Source: Sphingobacterium olei (GTDB taxonomy: Bacteria > Bacteroidota > Bacteroidia > Sphingobacteriales > Sphingobacteriaceae). From it: 41,755 bases of DNA. The stretch spans positions 1 through 41,755 of the forward strand of contig NZ_SUME01000014.1 in the NCBI RefSeq assembly GCF_005048855.1. The letters are read 5' to 3'. The notes under the pieces are model-generated. The model was not told where the DNA came from, did no database searches, and saw only the letters and a program-made list of their open reading frames with translations. Positions 1 to 8,189 of this stretch are shown here, piece after piece. The first letter of the stretch is position 1. Every line of letters starts with the position of its first letter. The position numbers and the translations under genes are program-made.

Positions 1-447
1 AACCTGTTAAATGCACTGGGACTAAAGGCTATCTGCGTCGTAGAAAACCATCATAATTATGCTTGGAAAGACAAGCTGGCCGATGGCCAAGAGGTAATCA
101 TACATCGGAAAGGTGCTACCCCCGCGCATAGCGGAGAGCTCGGCATCATACCGGGCAGTATGACAGCGCCAGCCTATTTGATTTCGGGCAAAGGAAGCGA
201 CCATGCATTATATTCCGCCTCGCATGGTGCAGGGCGGGCTATGAGCAGACAAAAAGCTAAGGAAAGCATGACCTCATCAGCAATGAAGAAGCAGCTTGTC
301 AATGCAGGTGTGACCTTAATCGGCGGGTCGGTCGAAGAAAACCCATTAGCGTATAAGGATATTGAACAAGTTATCACCGCACAACATGAGTTGATCGACA
401 TCCACGGTAAATTTTATCCACGTATTGTTAGAATGAATAAGGACTAG
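1..447 (+). CDS. rtcB: RNA-splicing ligase RtcB, C-terminal part (5' end outside window)
   Basis: RtcB joins RNA 2',3'-cyclic phosphate (or 3'-phosphate) ends to 5'-OH ends using GTP and Mn2+, in RNA repair. The frame is open from base 1, giving 148 residues of the C-terminal part and ending at TAG 445-447. Visible family motifs are VENHHNYAW, HRKGATPA, IPGSM and SHGAGRAMSR. The histidine of SHGAGR is the residue guanylylated in characterised RtcB enzymes. The ending is typical of the family, so only the N-terminal portion is missing through the window edge. No prfH or RNA-repair partner lies downstream; the next DNA is a decayed Fic fragment. Identification is firm. Confidence 0.95.
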   Translation, partial: NLLNALGLKAICVVENHHNYAWKDKLADGQEVIIHRKGATPAHSGELGIIPGSMTAPAYLISGKGSDHALYSASHGAGRAMSRQKAKESMTSSAMKKQLVNAGVTLIGGSVEENPLAYKDIEQVITAQHELIDIHGKFYPRIVRMNKD

Positions 448-512
448 TAATGAAGAAAATAACGATACAAATCACATATATTATCCGTATTTTATCCATA
501 AAATCGGATTGA

Positions 513-553
513 AGTGGTAAATTGTGTCCTCACTGAGGGCACAATTTACCACT
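513..553. repeat. 19-bp perfect inverted repeat, 3-nt loop
   Basis: The arms AGTGGTAAATTGTGTCCTC and GAGGGCACAATTTACCACT pair over 19 positions, with a single T-G wobble, around the loop ACT. There is no T-run after it, so it is not a classical terminator for rtcB. It overlaps the 5' edge of the Fic remnant, so it may mark the breakpoint of the event that truncated that gene. Confidence 0.8.
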
Positions 554-729
554 ATAGTTCAGCAACTCTAAGCGACATAAAATTGTTGGATACCGAGCTG
601 CTTATTCACGAAGTTAAGCCTGCTGGCGATAAATCTCCGACAGAAACTCAGATGATTTTAAATCATAAAGATGCGATCGAATTCCTTGTGGATCCAGCGG
701 ATGAAATTGGTTTTAACCGTCATATTTAA
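514..729 (+). pseudogene. Fragment of a Fic family gene
   Basis: A 71-codon open frame carries pieces of the region before the catalytic core in large Fic proteins (COG3177 type). Its 'SSATL..IKLLDTELLI' resembles the usual 'SSRLEGNTYSLLDTERLI', and 'ETQMILNHKDAIEFLVDPADEIGFNR' fits the helix that normally leads into the Fic domain. The frame then stops, with no HPFxxGNGR motif anywhere downstream, and the 5' side begins inside a hairpin rather than at a credible start. It is therefore a relic truncated at both ends. It belongs to a different Fic subfamily from the intact gene at 1948-3060. Assignment is from recalled family sequence patterns. Confidence 0.55.
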
Positions 730-759
730 AAATTTCACCCTTGTACAACATGGAGATCA

Positions 760-1590
760 TTACCGCTTAGATCGGCTTTGTTCTTCTTTAACTTTTTGCC
801 AGTACTTTCCGTCGAATAGACTTAGCCACCCATCGATGTATTTCAATCGGTTATTGATATCAGGGTCTAATGGTTTTTGATTCGGATGCTTTGTAGAATC
901 GTATTGAACTTCACTGCCTGTTTTATCAATATAGAGCGCTCTTCCATCCCGAAAGGCTAAGGCTATATCATCTATAAAGGGGTCTATCCGGTCGTATACC
1001 GGTGGGATAATGGTGTCGCCCAGCTTGTTGATCTTGCCCCATTTAATGTTTTTATCTAAAAGGATTGTATCTCCATGTGCACGCATAGCACGCATTTGAT
1101 CTATACGGTATTGTTCAGTTTGCACGGTTTTATATCTTCCGATTTCGCACCCTTTGCAAAAAGAAGCTAAGCCATTCACGAATGGGTGTACATCAGCGAA
1201 TCTTGGAGAAATAACAATTTCACCATCCATATTCGCGAAGCCGATCACGTCATTTTCAGTACGCATCCGGACTAATCCATCATTTACTTCATCAGGGCCG
1301 TTATTGGGGGATGGAACAGTTAAAAAGAGTTTCTCATCTTGCTTATTGATTGCCCAGCTGCCTCCTTTACCTGAAACAAATCCAATGGTTTTAATGGTAT
1401 CGGTAAAAACCATATGATATTTCCCAAGTGGAACTACCATATTTCCATCCTTATCTTTGTATCCGAATTTATCAGCTTCGGTCCGTACCATGTACAGATA
1501 TTCGTCAGGGCCATACTGTCTTTTAGTTTGTGTACAGCTCATAAGCGGAAGCAAGAACAGTAAGCCAACAATTTTAAGTAATACTTTCAT
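760..1590 (-). CDS. WG-repeat lipoprotein
   Basis: A 276-residue protein starts at ATG 1588-1590, chosen because MKVLLKIVGLLFLLPLMSC gives a lipoprotein signal peptide with lipobox cysteine 19. The open frame extends 42 codons further upstream, but that part lies in a duplicated block with no signal logic. The mature part has WG-type repeats: 'GYKDKDGNMVVPLGKY', 'GFANMDGEIVISPRF' and 'KWGKINKLGDTIIPPVYD'. WG-repeat proteins are common Bacteroidota surface or periplasmic proteins of unknown binding role. A truncated paralogue lies on the same strand at 15250-15594, with a nearly identical 5' flank. Expected location is the outer membrane, facing the periplasm or the surface. Confidence 0.85.
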   Translation of the reverse strand: MKVLLKIVGLLFLLPLMSCTQTKRQYGPDEYLYMVRTEADKFGYKDKDGNMVVPLGKYHMVFTDTIKTIGFVSGKGGSWAINKQDEKLFLTVPSPNNGPDEVNDGLVRMRTENDVIGFANMDGEIVISPRFADVHPFVNGLASFCKGCEIGRYKTVQTEQYRIDQMRAMRAHGDTILLDKNIKWGKINKLGDTIIPPVYDRIDPFIDDIALAFRDGRALYIDKTGSEVQYDSTKHPNQKPLDPDINNRLKYIDGWLSLFDGKYWQKVKEEQSRSKR

Positions 1591-1739
1591 CGTAACTGAT
1601 TTTGTACATATAAAGATCACCATGAGGTTCGATAGAGGAATAAAAGTACACGATACCAACTGTTCCGCCATCGGGAAATAGTTTTTCAATGTCTCCTGTT
1701 CAATAGCAAGCTCCACTTGTTTTTTATTGATTATCAGAG
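1537..1739 (-). repeat. Dispersed duplication, copy 1 (about 200 bp)
   Basis: This stretch covers the signal-peptide codons of the WG lipoprotein and about 150 bp upstream. It is almost identical to 15541-15742, with a handful of substitutions and a one-base difference in an A/T run. Both copies have the same orientation and sit in front of homologous genes, so a whole gene plus its 5' flank was duplicated and one copy was later shortened. Confidence 0.85.
1574..1699 (-). pseudogene. Remnant 3' end of an unknown upstream gene
   Basis: In a frame different from the WG gene, the duplicated flank encodes a 41-codon tail containing 'DGGTVGIVYFYSSIEPHGDL'. It ends in TAA at 1574-1576, just inside the WG gene start. 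The same tail is readable in copy 2 (15578-15733). There is an in-frame stop upstream and no plausible start, so this looks like the leftover C-terminus of the gene that once preceded the WG lipoprotein. The protein family is not recognised. Confidence 0.3.
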
Positions 1740-1843
1740 ATCAAGATAAGAAAAATAATTAATAAAGATCGTTTAAGTATATTAATAATTGGCAGTGATG
1801 TGCTTTTTGTCGAGGCGCTTAGGTAGATCTATATTGCAATTGT

Positions 1844-1893
1844 AAAAAGTTTTACTATTGTTAATGTATACTTTAAGAATAGTAAAACTTTTT
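1844..1893 (-). terminator. Hairpin downstream of the Fic gene
   Basis: A perfect 16-bp inverted repeat (aaaaagttttactatt / aatagtaaaacttttt) surrounds an 18-nt loop. It lies about 55 bp past the Fic stop codon and ends in a T-run on both strands, so it could terminate transcription in either direction. The stem is AT-rich, so a regulatory palindrome is an alternative. Confidence 0.5.
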
Positions 1894-1947
1894 GTAAAAC
1901 GTAAGTTTAATGCCTCGGTCATTTTCATTTTGATAATTGGTAATAAG

Positions 1948-3060
1948 TTAGCGCAACTCCGTCAACGGTATTAGCTCATAACTCGTACTACGTCCTCCCG
2001 CACCCTGCTTAAGCAGAACCTCTTGTTCTTCTAAGTTTTGTATATCCCGCAATGCAGTATCTGTTGATATTTTGGTTATTTTAGCCCATTTAGATGTGTT
2101 GAGCCTGCCTTCAAAGCCATCTAATAACTTATTGAGCATTAATTTTTGACGTTCGTTAAGTGTCTTTGTCGATAGATAATTCCAATAGCGCGCTTTGTTT
2201 AAAACATTATTCAGTGTTGAACCTGCTTGACCTAATGCTCGATCAAGACAGGATAAAAACCAACCTAACCACTCCGTAATATCTAAATCGCTTTTCTGCG
2301 TCCTTTCTAAAATATCGTAATATTGCTTGCGTTCTCGTTGTATCTGAAACGACATACTATAAAAACGCTGATGGTTCTCGTCTGAACGGGCAAGCAATAA
2401 ATCGGTTAATGCTCTTGCTATACGCCCGTTTCCATCATCAAAAGGATGGATTGTAACAAACCATAAATGAGCAATCGCGGCTTTTAATACTGGATCGATT
2501 GCTAACTTTTTATTGAACCAAGAAAGAAAGGTTTCCATCTCTTGAGGGATAACCTCTGAATCGGGTGCTTGAAAATGAACTTTTTCGCGACCATATGCAC
2601 CAGAAACAACTTGCATGGGCCCTGCATGCGGTGTTCTCCATGCACCCACTGTAATCTTATATAATCCACTTCGACCGGTTGGAAACATCGCGGCATGCCA
2701 ACCAAAGAGACGATCTGTCGTCAATGGCTCTTGATAGTTTTGTGTTGCATCAAGTAGCATTTCGACAACACCATCTATATGACGATCGGCGGGAGCTAAT
2801 GCGCCGATATCCATTCCTAATTTTCGGGCAATTGATGAGCGCACCTGTTCAGGATTTAAAAGTTCGCCCTCAATTTCACTTGTCTTTAAAACATCTTGTG
2901 TAAGCGTTTGCAGTACTGCTTCTGCTTGTAGGTCGAATCCAAGGCTTATCATTTGTCCCAATAGCTTTCCTTGCTTATGCCGTACTGATGCCAAAAGGGA
3001 AGCCAAAGTTTCCGCACTCCATGTAAAATTTGGCCATTGATGGTTTTGATAAATATACAT
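1948..3060 (-). CDS. Fic family protein AMP-transferase (N-terminal DUF4172, C-terminal winged helix)
   Basis: A 370-residue Fic enzyme, which would transfer AMP (or another nucleotide moiety) to hydroxyl side chains of target proteins. The catalytic motif HPFDDGNGRIAR is at residues 205-216 and complete. The inhibitory helix motif TSEIEG is at residues 60-65, which marks a class II enzyme carrying its own N-terminal inhibitory helix. The N-terminal region fits DUF4172, and the C-terminal 80 residues look like a winged-helix DNA-binding domain ('LNTSKWAKITKISTDTALRDIQNLEE'). The promoter region holds three repeats that fit autorepression through this domain. Length is normal for the family. 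No separate antitoxin gene is seen. Confidence 0.93.
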   Translation of the reverse strand: MYIYQNHQWPNFTWSAETLASLLASVRHKQGKLLGQMISLGFDLQAEAVLQTLTQDVLKTSEIEGELLNPEQVRSSIARKLGMDIGALAPADRHIDGVVEMLLDATQNYQEPLTTDRLFGWHAAMFPTGRSGLYKITVGAWRTPHAGPMQVVSGAYGREKVHFQAPDSEVIPQEMETFLSWFNKKLAIDPVLKAAIAHLWFVTIHPFDDGNGRIARALTDLLLARSDENHQRFYSMSFQIQRERKQYYDILERTQKSDLDITEWLGWFLSCLDRALGQAGSTLNNVLNKARYWNYLSTKTLNERQKLMLNKLLDGFEGRLNTSKWAKITKISTDTALRDIQNLEEQEVLLKQGAGGRSTSYELIPLTELR

Positions 3061-3066
3061 AATTAA

Positions 3067-3128
3067 TCACCGCATATTGCGCTACAAATATATCAGTTAT
3101 TTACCGCACTATCAATATAATTACCGCA
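3067..3128 (-). promoter_or_regulatory. Fic promoter with three TGCGGTAA-like operator repeats
   Basis: Reading the minus strand, TTG (3113-3115), a 20-nt spacer and TATATTTG (3085-3092) form a close match to the Bacteroidota housekeeping promoter. The octamer TGCGGTAA occurs at 3121-3128 and 3101-3108, exactly 20 bp apart, and as TGCGGTGA at 3067-3074. One site lies upstream of the -33 element, one between the elements and one next to the transcription start. This arrangement suits a repressor, perhaps the Fic protein's own C-terminal winged helix. Confidence 0.6.
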
Positions 3129-3181
3129 AAAAATACGGCGAATAATAGCTTTATTCATCGCGTATAAACAAGATGAGCTAT

Positions 3182-4555
3182 CTAATACGAATCCGTCAAT
3201 ACTTTCAAAATCTCCTGATTGTACAATACATTGTATTTCGCGCGGATGAGATTAAATTCCGAAATATTGTAATCCAGCAAGGCTTTAGAATAATCCATGG
3301 ATGAAGCCATGCCTATTTCGTAGCGTTCCTTCATGGCCTCGAAGCTCTTTTTAAGGCTGAGGCTCTGTGTCTGTACAACCTGGTATTCCTTGTGCGATCT
3401 GTTGTACTCCTGTCGGGCCATCAGCAAGATCTTTTCTTGATCTTTTAGCGTTTTGTCCAATTCGTTTTTTTGCAAATCAAGTGTAAGCTTGGCTCTATTG
3501 ATATTACTTTTTGTCTTAAATCCATCGAATATAGGCATACTCAGCGACAGACCCAGGTATAGCGACTTATTTTGGTCTACCTGGTTCCAAAAGGGCATGA
3601 ATTGACCGGTTAAATAGTCATTTCGTTCCGAAGAATAGTTTGTGCCATATCCACTTGAAAAGCTTAAGGATGGGTAATAGCCGTTCTTAGCAGTCTTCAA
3701 TCCCAACTCCGCCTGTTTTATCCGTACCTGTGCCTGCTGGATAGTGGGCTCATCGGCAACTGCGAGGCTCCTGTTTAAATCCGTAGGCATCAGCTCAAAT
3801 GGCGGTGTGGCTAATATGAGGCTGTCGGTGTAAGGCAGGTCTAGCAGTCGTTGTATATCCAGCGTTTTGCTTTCATAGGTATTTCTGCTCACCAAGACAT
3901 TCAATTCATCCGTAGCGACCTGGCTTTCCGCCAGCGATACATCTACCAATGTTTTGGTGCCCATATCAAACTGTATTTGCTGCTGATCGAGCTGCGCTTT
4001 GGAATAATTGAGCTGTTCGAGACTGGAGCGATGTAGCGCTTGGTTAACAATGGCATCAAAGTAAAGTGACAGTAGCTCTAATCGCAGTGATTTCGTCAAT
4101 CGACTAACCTCCAGTTCGCTGCTTTCTATGTCAAGCAATGCATTTTTAATCTGGTTAGATCTTGCGAAACCCTGGAATAGCGTCGCGTTCATTCTAACGC
4201 TGGCATTTGCGTTGTTAGACCATCTGTTGCCGGTAACGAGCTGACCCGCTATCTGATCGAAAGCCAATCCAAGGTTGTAATTATGGCCCGCACCGAGCGA
4301 TAGCGTTGGCAAAAGGCTGTTTTTTGCATCGATACGATCCTGTTGTGAGAGCAGCAACTGGATCCGCGCTTGCTTAAGATCAATGTTCTGTTGCGCTAAG
4401 AGGGTGTAGGCATGGTTGATATCAATAGACTGCTGCCCGAATGTTAGTTGATGAAGAAGTAGGAAGATACCGATACATAATAGTATACGGTGGTTGAAGG
4501 GTCGGTATGTTGATTTCAGTTCGGATTTATGCATTGCAATAGAAGTTGGATGCAA
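3182..4555 (-). CDS. TolC family outer-membrane efflux protein
   Basis: A 457-residue outer-membrane channel that links inner-membrane exporters to the outside. A signal-anchor-like segment (residues 23-40, ending LTFGQQ) is followed by the two-fold repeated TolC architecture, with long amphipathic helices rich in Gln, Leu and Ser and a strand region ('LSLGAGHNYNLG', 'LYLGLSLSMPIFDGF') in each half. An internal start at Met8 (4534) is also possible. It is 8 bp downstream of the LytTR response regulator gene, so the regulator, kinase and channel are probably one operon. It is the likely third component for the C39 ABC transporter and HlyD at 20454-24154, since no other TolC is present in the locus. 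Confidence 0.92.
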   Translation of the reverse strand: MHPTSIAMHKSELKSTYRPFNHRILLCIGIFLLLHQLTFGQQSIDINHAYTLLAQQNIDLKQARIQLLLSQQDRIDAKNSLLPTLSLGAGHNYNLGLAFDQIAGQLVTGNRWSNNANASVRMNATLFQGFARSNQIKNALLDIESSELEVSRLTKSLRLELLSLYFDAIVNQALHRSSLEQLNYSKAQLDQQQIQFDMGTKTLVDVSLAESQVATDELNVLVSRNTYESKTLDIQRLLDLPYTDSLILATPPFELMPTDLNRSLAVADEPTIQQAQVRIKQAELGLKTAKNGYYPSLSFSSGYGTNYSSERNDYLTGQFMPFWNQVDQNKSLYLGLSLSMPIFDGFKTKSNINRAKLTLDLQKNELDKTLKDQEKILLMARQEYNRSHKEYQVVQTQSLSLKKSFEAMKERYEIGMASSMDYSKALLDYNISEFNLIRAKYNVLYNQEILKVLTDSY

Positions 4556-4563
4556 TATATAAT

Positions 4564-5313
4564 TTATTCTGCAGGTTTCTTTTCCACTGGTGTTTGCATC
4601 CCTTTATGAAGATAATCCAAAAATTTCTGACGATACGTAGCGCCTACAGGGAGGCATCCATCGGTCGCTTTTAGCTGTATACTGTTCCCGTCCAAAGAGT
4701 CAAAATGATCCAAATTGATAATAAAGGATCTGTGTACCCGATGAAAGGAATCTGAAGGTAACAGCTGTTCTAGCTCCTTCAACCTTTCGGATGCGATAAT
4801 CGTTGCGGTAGTTGTATATATGACAGCGTAATTTTCTGCCCCTCGAATATATTTTATTTCTGCATGCGTTAGCTTGATGTACTTTTTTCGTGTTGTTTTT
4901 AGATAAAGTATATGGCTTTCTTCTTCCTGCTTTTTTTTGGAAATAGCCTTATTTTTTTCCTGTCTTTCCCGTACTTTGTTGATGGCCATGGAGAAGCGAT
5001 CAAAAGAAAAAGGCTTGAGCAGATAATCTACTACACCATATTGATAAGAATCCAGCGCAAAGTTGGAATAAGCTGTCACCATAATAACGTTCGGAAAAGA
5101 ATAGGCTTTCAAAAAATCAATTCCTGAGAGTCGAGGCATTTCTATATCCAAAAAAACTAAATCTATTTTGTCGTTATATGAATCGATAAACGAGACAGCC
5201 TCGAGCGGGTCGCTAAATTCTTCTATGAGGTCAAGATAAGGGATTTTTTTACAAAAATTTCGTATCACTTCATGGGCGTGTTCTTCATCATCTATGGCAA
5301 TATATTTAATCAT
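4564..5313 (-). CDS. LytTR family response regulator
   Basis: A 249-residue transcription factor with an N-terminal receiver domain (residues 1-115) and a C-terminal LytTR DNA-binding domain (about 145-240). The acidic pocket is Asp8-Asp9, the phospho-acceptor is Asp56 in VFLDIEMP, and the conserved Thr80 and Lys100 (LLKPF) are present. LytTR regulators often control bacteriocin, virulence and secreted-factor genes. Its start overlaps the stop of the histidine kinase gene by 4 bp, which implies translational coupling. It probably controls the neighbouring export and peptide genes; this is inference from position, and no LytTR binding repeats were identified by eye. Confidence 0.93.
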   Translation of the reverse strand: MIKYIAIDDEEHAHEVIRNFCKKIPYLDLIEEFSDPLEAVSFIDSYNDKIDLVFLDIEMPRLSGIDFLKAYSFPNVIMVTAYSNFALDSYQYGVVDYLLKPFSFDRFSMAINKVRERQEKNKAISKKKQEEESHILYLKTTRKKYIKLTHAEIKYIRGAENYAVIYTTTATIIASERLKELEQLLPSDSFHRVHRSFIINLDHFDSLDGNSIQLKATDGCLPVGATYRQKFLDYLHKGMQTPVEKKPAE

Positions 5314-6365
5314 TCTTTGGTAATTTTTAGGTTCACGACATAAAATACACCATCGTTATGGTACTGTAATATATAATTTTTTTTGTAGAATTTATCCAAT
5401 ATATTTTTGATATAGCGTTTGCCTATAGCGTATCCTTCCCGGGTATTTGTTGATTCGCTATTCGCTATTTTATTTTTCATATGAATTTCCAATACGTTTG
5501 GAGATTGCTTTACGTGTAATATGACAGGGTATTGCGGGTCATTGAAAACACCATATTTCATAGCGTTTTCAAAAAATGTCAGCAATATAAGAGCAGGGAT
5601 TTTGTTTTGGTATTCAGTACCTTCATCTATGATATCAAAATAATATTTCCCGTTAAACCGTAAGGTGTTCAGGTGGTTTAATTTTTTGATATGCAGCAGC
5701 TCATCATTAACCAATACCGGATCGTCACTTTTGTTATCCTGCAACGAATGGCGCAATATATCCGACAGCAGCAGCACCGTTTCTTCAATGACGTGGTAGC
5801 CAGTAGAAATTGCTTGTGAATGGATGAGATTAAGTGTGTTAAATAAAAAATGAGGGTTGATCTGCGCTTTCAGCACGGCATGCTTTAGTTTTTCTTCTTC
5901 GAGTTCTTTTTGGAGCATCTGCTTCCGCAATTCGCCCTGCCTTCGGAAAAACCAGATTAGTGTTGCATATATCCCAAATCGGGTAAAGAGATCGAAGCCG
6001 CTTACAAAAAAAAACTTAAGGTTGGTAACAACCGGACTTTTGAAACCTATCCATTCTGCCATCAATAGGATACCGCAGCGCCGGAGTGCAACGCATACCA
6101 ATAATGCCAGAGCTAGCCGCCAAAGCAATTCAAACACCCTTATACTATTTGTCTTTACCGGAAGAACAAATAAGATTAGTGTATAAAAAAATGCCGTGCC
6201 GGAAGATAAGTTAATTAATGCTTCCGTTAGTAAATTCCTTTCAATAAAAACGTTACTGAAAGCAAAGGAGAGCTTTAATGATTCTATACACCAATATATC
6301 ACCCATATACCCAAGTGCATCAAAATTACTTTTGTTCGTTTTGTCATCATAATGGCGCGTTTCAT
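5310..6365 (-). CDS. LytS-like sensor histidine kinase
   Basis: A membrane sensor kinase of the His_kinase (PF06580) type. Four hydrophobic segments are followed by a coiled-coil linker, the phospho-acceptor region 'QINPHFLFNTLN' and a degenerate ATPase domain with 'FFENAMKYG' as the N-box. The frame is open to 6437, but a start there would leave only 10 bp to the divergent peptide gene at 6448. I therefore prefer Met at 6365 (MKRAIMM), with 6350 and 6347 as alternatives. The partner regulator follows immediately. The kinase may sense an exported peptide of this locus (quorum-type control), though nothing in the sequence proves the ligand. Confidence 0.9.
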   Translation of the reverse strand: MKRAIMMTKRTKVILMHLGIWVIYWCIESLKLSFAFSNVFIERNLLTEALINLSSGTAFFYTLILFVLPVKTNSIRVFELLWRLALALLVCVALRRCGILLMAEWIGFKSPVVTNLKFFFVSGFDLFTRFGIYATLIWFFRRQGELRKQMLQKELEEEKLKHAVLKAQINPHFLFNTLNLIHSQAISTGYHVIEETVLLLSDILRHSLQDNKSDDPVLVNDELLHIKKLNHLNTLRFNGKYYFDIIDEGTEYQNKIPALILLTFFENAMKYGVFNDPQYPVILHVKQSPNVLEIHMKNKIANSESTNTREGYAIGKRYIKNILDKFYKKNYILQYHNDGVFYVVNLKITKE

Positions 6366-6447
6366 GTACTGAGAGCAGGCGTTGGTGTATTTTAGTTTTA
6401 TAGATGCCATAATAAGCAAATATTTGAGGTATAACAAATAAAAAATT

Positions 6448-6618
6448 ATGAAAAAAATTTCTTTGAAAAACCTTAACTTGAGAGAAGTCGAACAATTATC
6501 CCGTTCACAATTAAAAGAGGTGCTGGGAGGGTTTATATCAACATCTGATTCGATACCCAGAACAACTATTGACTGCGCGGTAAGGTGTGAAAATTATTAT
6601 TCGTGTAGTGGGAGGTAG
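6448..6618 (+). CDS. Double-glycine-leader peptide 1 (3 Cys)
   Basis: A 56-residue precursor too short for many gene callers. The leader MKKISLKNLNLREVEQL ends in LKEVLGG (Gly27-Gly28), the classic site for C39 peptidases and the Bacteroidota natural-product-precursor leader (TIGR04149-like). The 28-residue core carries Cys43, Cys47 and Cys53 plus many Ser/Thr and ends NYYSCSGR. The leader is nearly identical to that of the 82-residue precursor at 9560-9808, and the two cores share the NY(Y)SCSG ending. A TlpA-type thioredoxin gene follows, and a matching C39 ABC transporter lies at 20454. It is probably exported with the leader removed; whether it acts as toxin or signal is unknown. Confidence 0.85.
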   Translation: MKKISLKNLNLREVEQLSRSQLKEVLGGFISTSDSIPRTTIDCAVRCENYYSCSGR

Positions 6619-6763
6619 CGTTCGTGTATTTTGACTTGCGTTTTCATGTAGATTCCGTAAATTGGAAACAACGAAAAATCGGTGGTACATTGTAGGTTAT
6701 TAATGTATCAGGGCCTGTTTTTCTTTTTAAACGATACGATTCATAACGTAAACCAATTTAATT

Positions 6764-8038
6764 ATGTATAGACTTAAACCTAAAAGACAAAGTGACGGAT
6801 TACTTGTTTGCGCCAGGGGATCAATACAGAACAAGCGGATAACCATTATTTTTATCGTGATAGCATTTTTTCGGTTCGGATATAGCCAAGTGACTTCTCC
6901 AGAGCCTTATAAGTTATTCGTAACCCTCGAAGATGCGCCATTTGAGGATTTATATCTTTTTGAGTATACGGAAGATCGAAGAATCACACTTGAAGGTAAA
7001 CAGATTAAAAAGGACACCTGGGAATTCACAGTTCCGGATAGCATAATCAGGAACTCCGAAAATATGAATCTAAAAGTGTCTAACTATGGTAGCATTAGCA
7101 ATTCCATAACATCTGTAAGCTTTATTTCAGAAAAAGTGGGTAAGAAAACCCGAATAGGGAATCTGGGCGTAGAGGGTAAAAACAACTACATATTCGCGAA
7201 GTACAAAGAAAAAACTATTACGCCCGATCAATATATCATATTACGGACTCAAGACAGTAGAGATTCGCTGATCACCGCGGATCTGATAAACTTTAGCTTT
7301 TCTTTACTACCACAGAACAATGCCAATTCAGATATTATGATTAGGGCCGAGGCATCATCCTTTAGCAAGTTTGATGACAAGAAAAGATCTTACGAAGATT
7401 ATCTAGAGTCATATTCGGCTATCGCAAAGCAATATCCCGATTCCAGATATTTGATGACTAGTCTTGCAACAATGCTTACGAAGTATAAGACTAAGGACGA
7501 TATAAAAATCATTTATGATAATCTTTCCGATAAGCATAAAGACGGATATTTTGGAAAAAGAATAGAACGTTTTTTAGGTGGTAAATTCGAGAACCAACAA
7601 CTACCTTCGCTGCATACAGATACGTATGAAAATATTGTTCAAGACAGCTCAAAGTTTAACTTAATTGTTTTCACGGCCTCCTGGTGTGTACCCTGTATTA
7701 AAGAGATACCTCTTTTGAAAGAGGTGTACAAAGATTTAGGCGAAAAATTGGAACTTACATATATCTCCATAGATAAACAGGAGGATGTTCCTGATTTTCT
7801 AAGATTGATGAGAGAACATGAAGTTCCCTGGAGAACATTGCTTTCCTACGAAAACACAGTAAAAATTGAAGAAAAATATTTCGTAGAATCGATTCCTCAT
7901 GGTATTCTGGTTTCTCCTAACCTCGATATGGAGGTGATCGATGTTAGAGATATACATCAACGGGAAAATTTGTATAACCGGTTAATCAAGAACGATAATG
8001 TATATCTAAATAAATTTACAGATGGCTACGAAGAATAA
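6764..8038 (+). CDS. TlpA-like thioredoxin-fold protein
   Basis: A 424-residue secreted protein: a hydrophobic stretch at residues 25-42 ends in FGYSQ, a long N-terminal region of unknown fold resembles the DUF4369-type beta domain, and the C-terminal thioredoxin domain has the active site WCVPC at 307-311. The cis-proline loop is visible as 'VESIPHGILV'. Such proteins reduce or isomerise disulfides in the periplasm. The first 24 residues before the hydrophobic segment are unusually long and polar, so the true start may be later at a non-ATG codon. It lies between two Cys-containing GG peptides, which suggests it may act on their thiols. Confidence 0.85.
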   Translation: MYRLKPKRQSDGLLVCARGSIQNKRITIIFIVIAFFRFGYSQVTSPEPYKLFVTLEDAPFEDLYLFEYTEDRRITLEGKQIKKDTWEFTVPDSIIRNSENMNLKVSNYGSISNSITSVSFISEKVGKKTRIGNLGVEGKNNYIFAKYKEKTITPDQYIILRTQDSRDSLITADLINFSFSLLPQNNANSDIMIRAEASSFSKFDDKKRSYEDYLESYSAIAKQYPDSRYLMTSLATMLTKYKTKDDIKIIYDNLSDKHKDGYFGKRIERFLGGKFENQQLPSLHTDTYENIVQDSSKFNLIVFTASWCVPCIKEIPLLKEVYKDLGEKLELTYISIDKQEDVPDFLRLMREHEVPWRTLLSYENTVKIEEKYFVESIPHGILVSPNLDMEVIDVRDIHQRENLYNRLIKNDNVYLNKFTDGYEE

Positions 8039-8189
8039 AATGACTGTTCTGGGAATACTCCTGAATGTGCCGCGGGTTGCGTCCAACCGGTACAAGCTTT
8101 TAAGGGCACTGTATGGCTAAACAGCTACCGGGCTAAATTATTTAAAAGGTGTCTTAGCGAATTAAGCCACCGAACTTAATCTAAAAAAC

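Noticed and set aside
1591..1716. Upstream extension of the WG lipoprotein frame to 1716
   Set aside because: It would bury the lipoprotein signal peptide 42 residues inside the protein; ATG 1590 gives a normal signal peptide.
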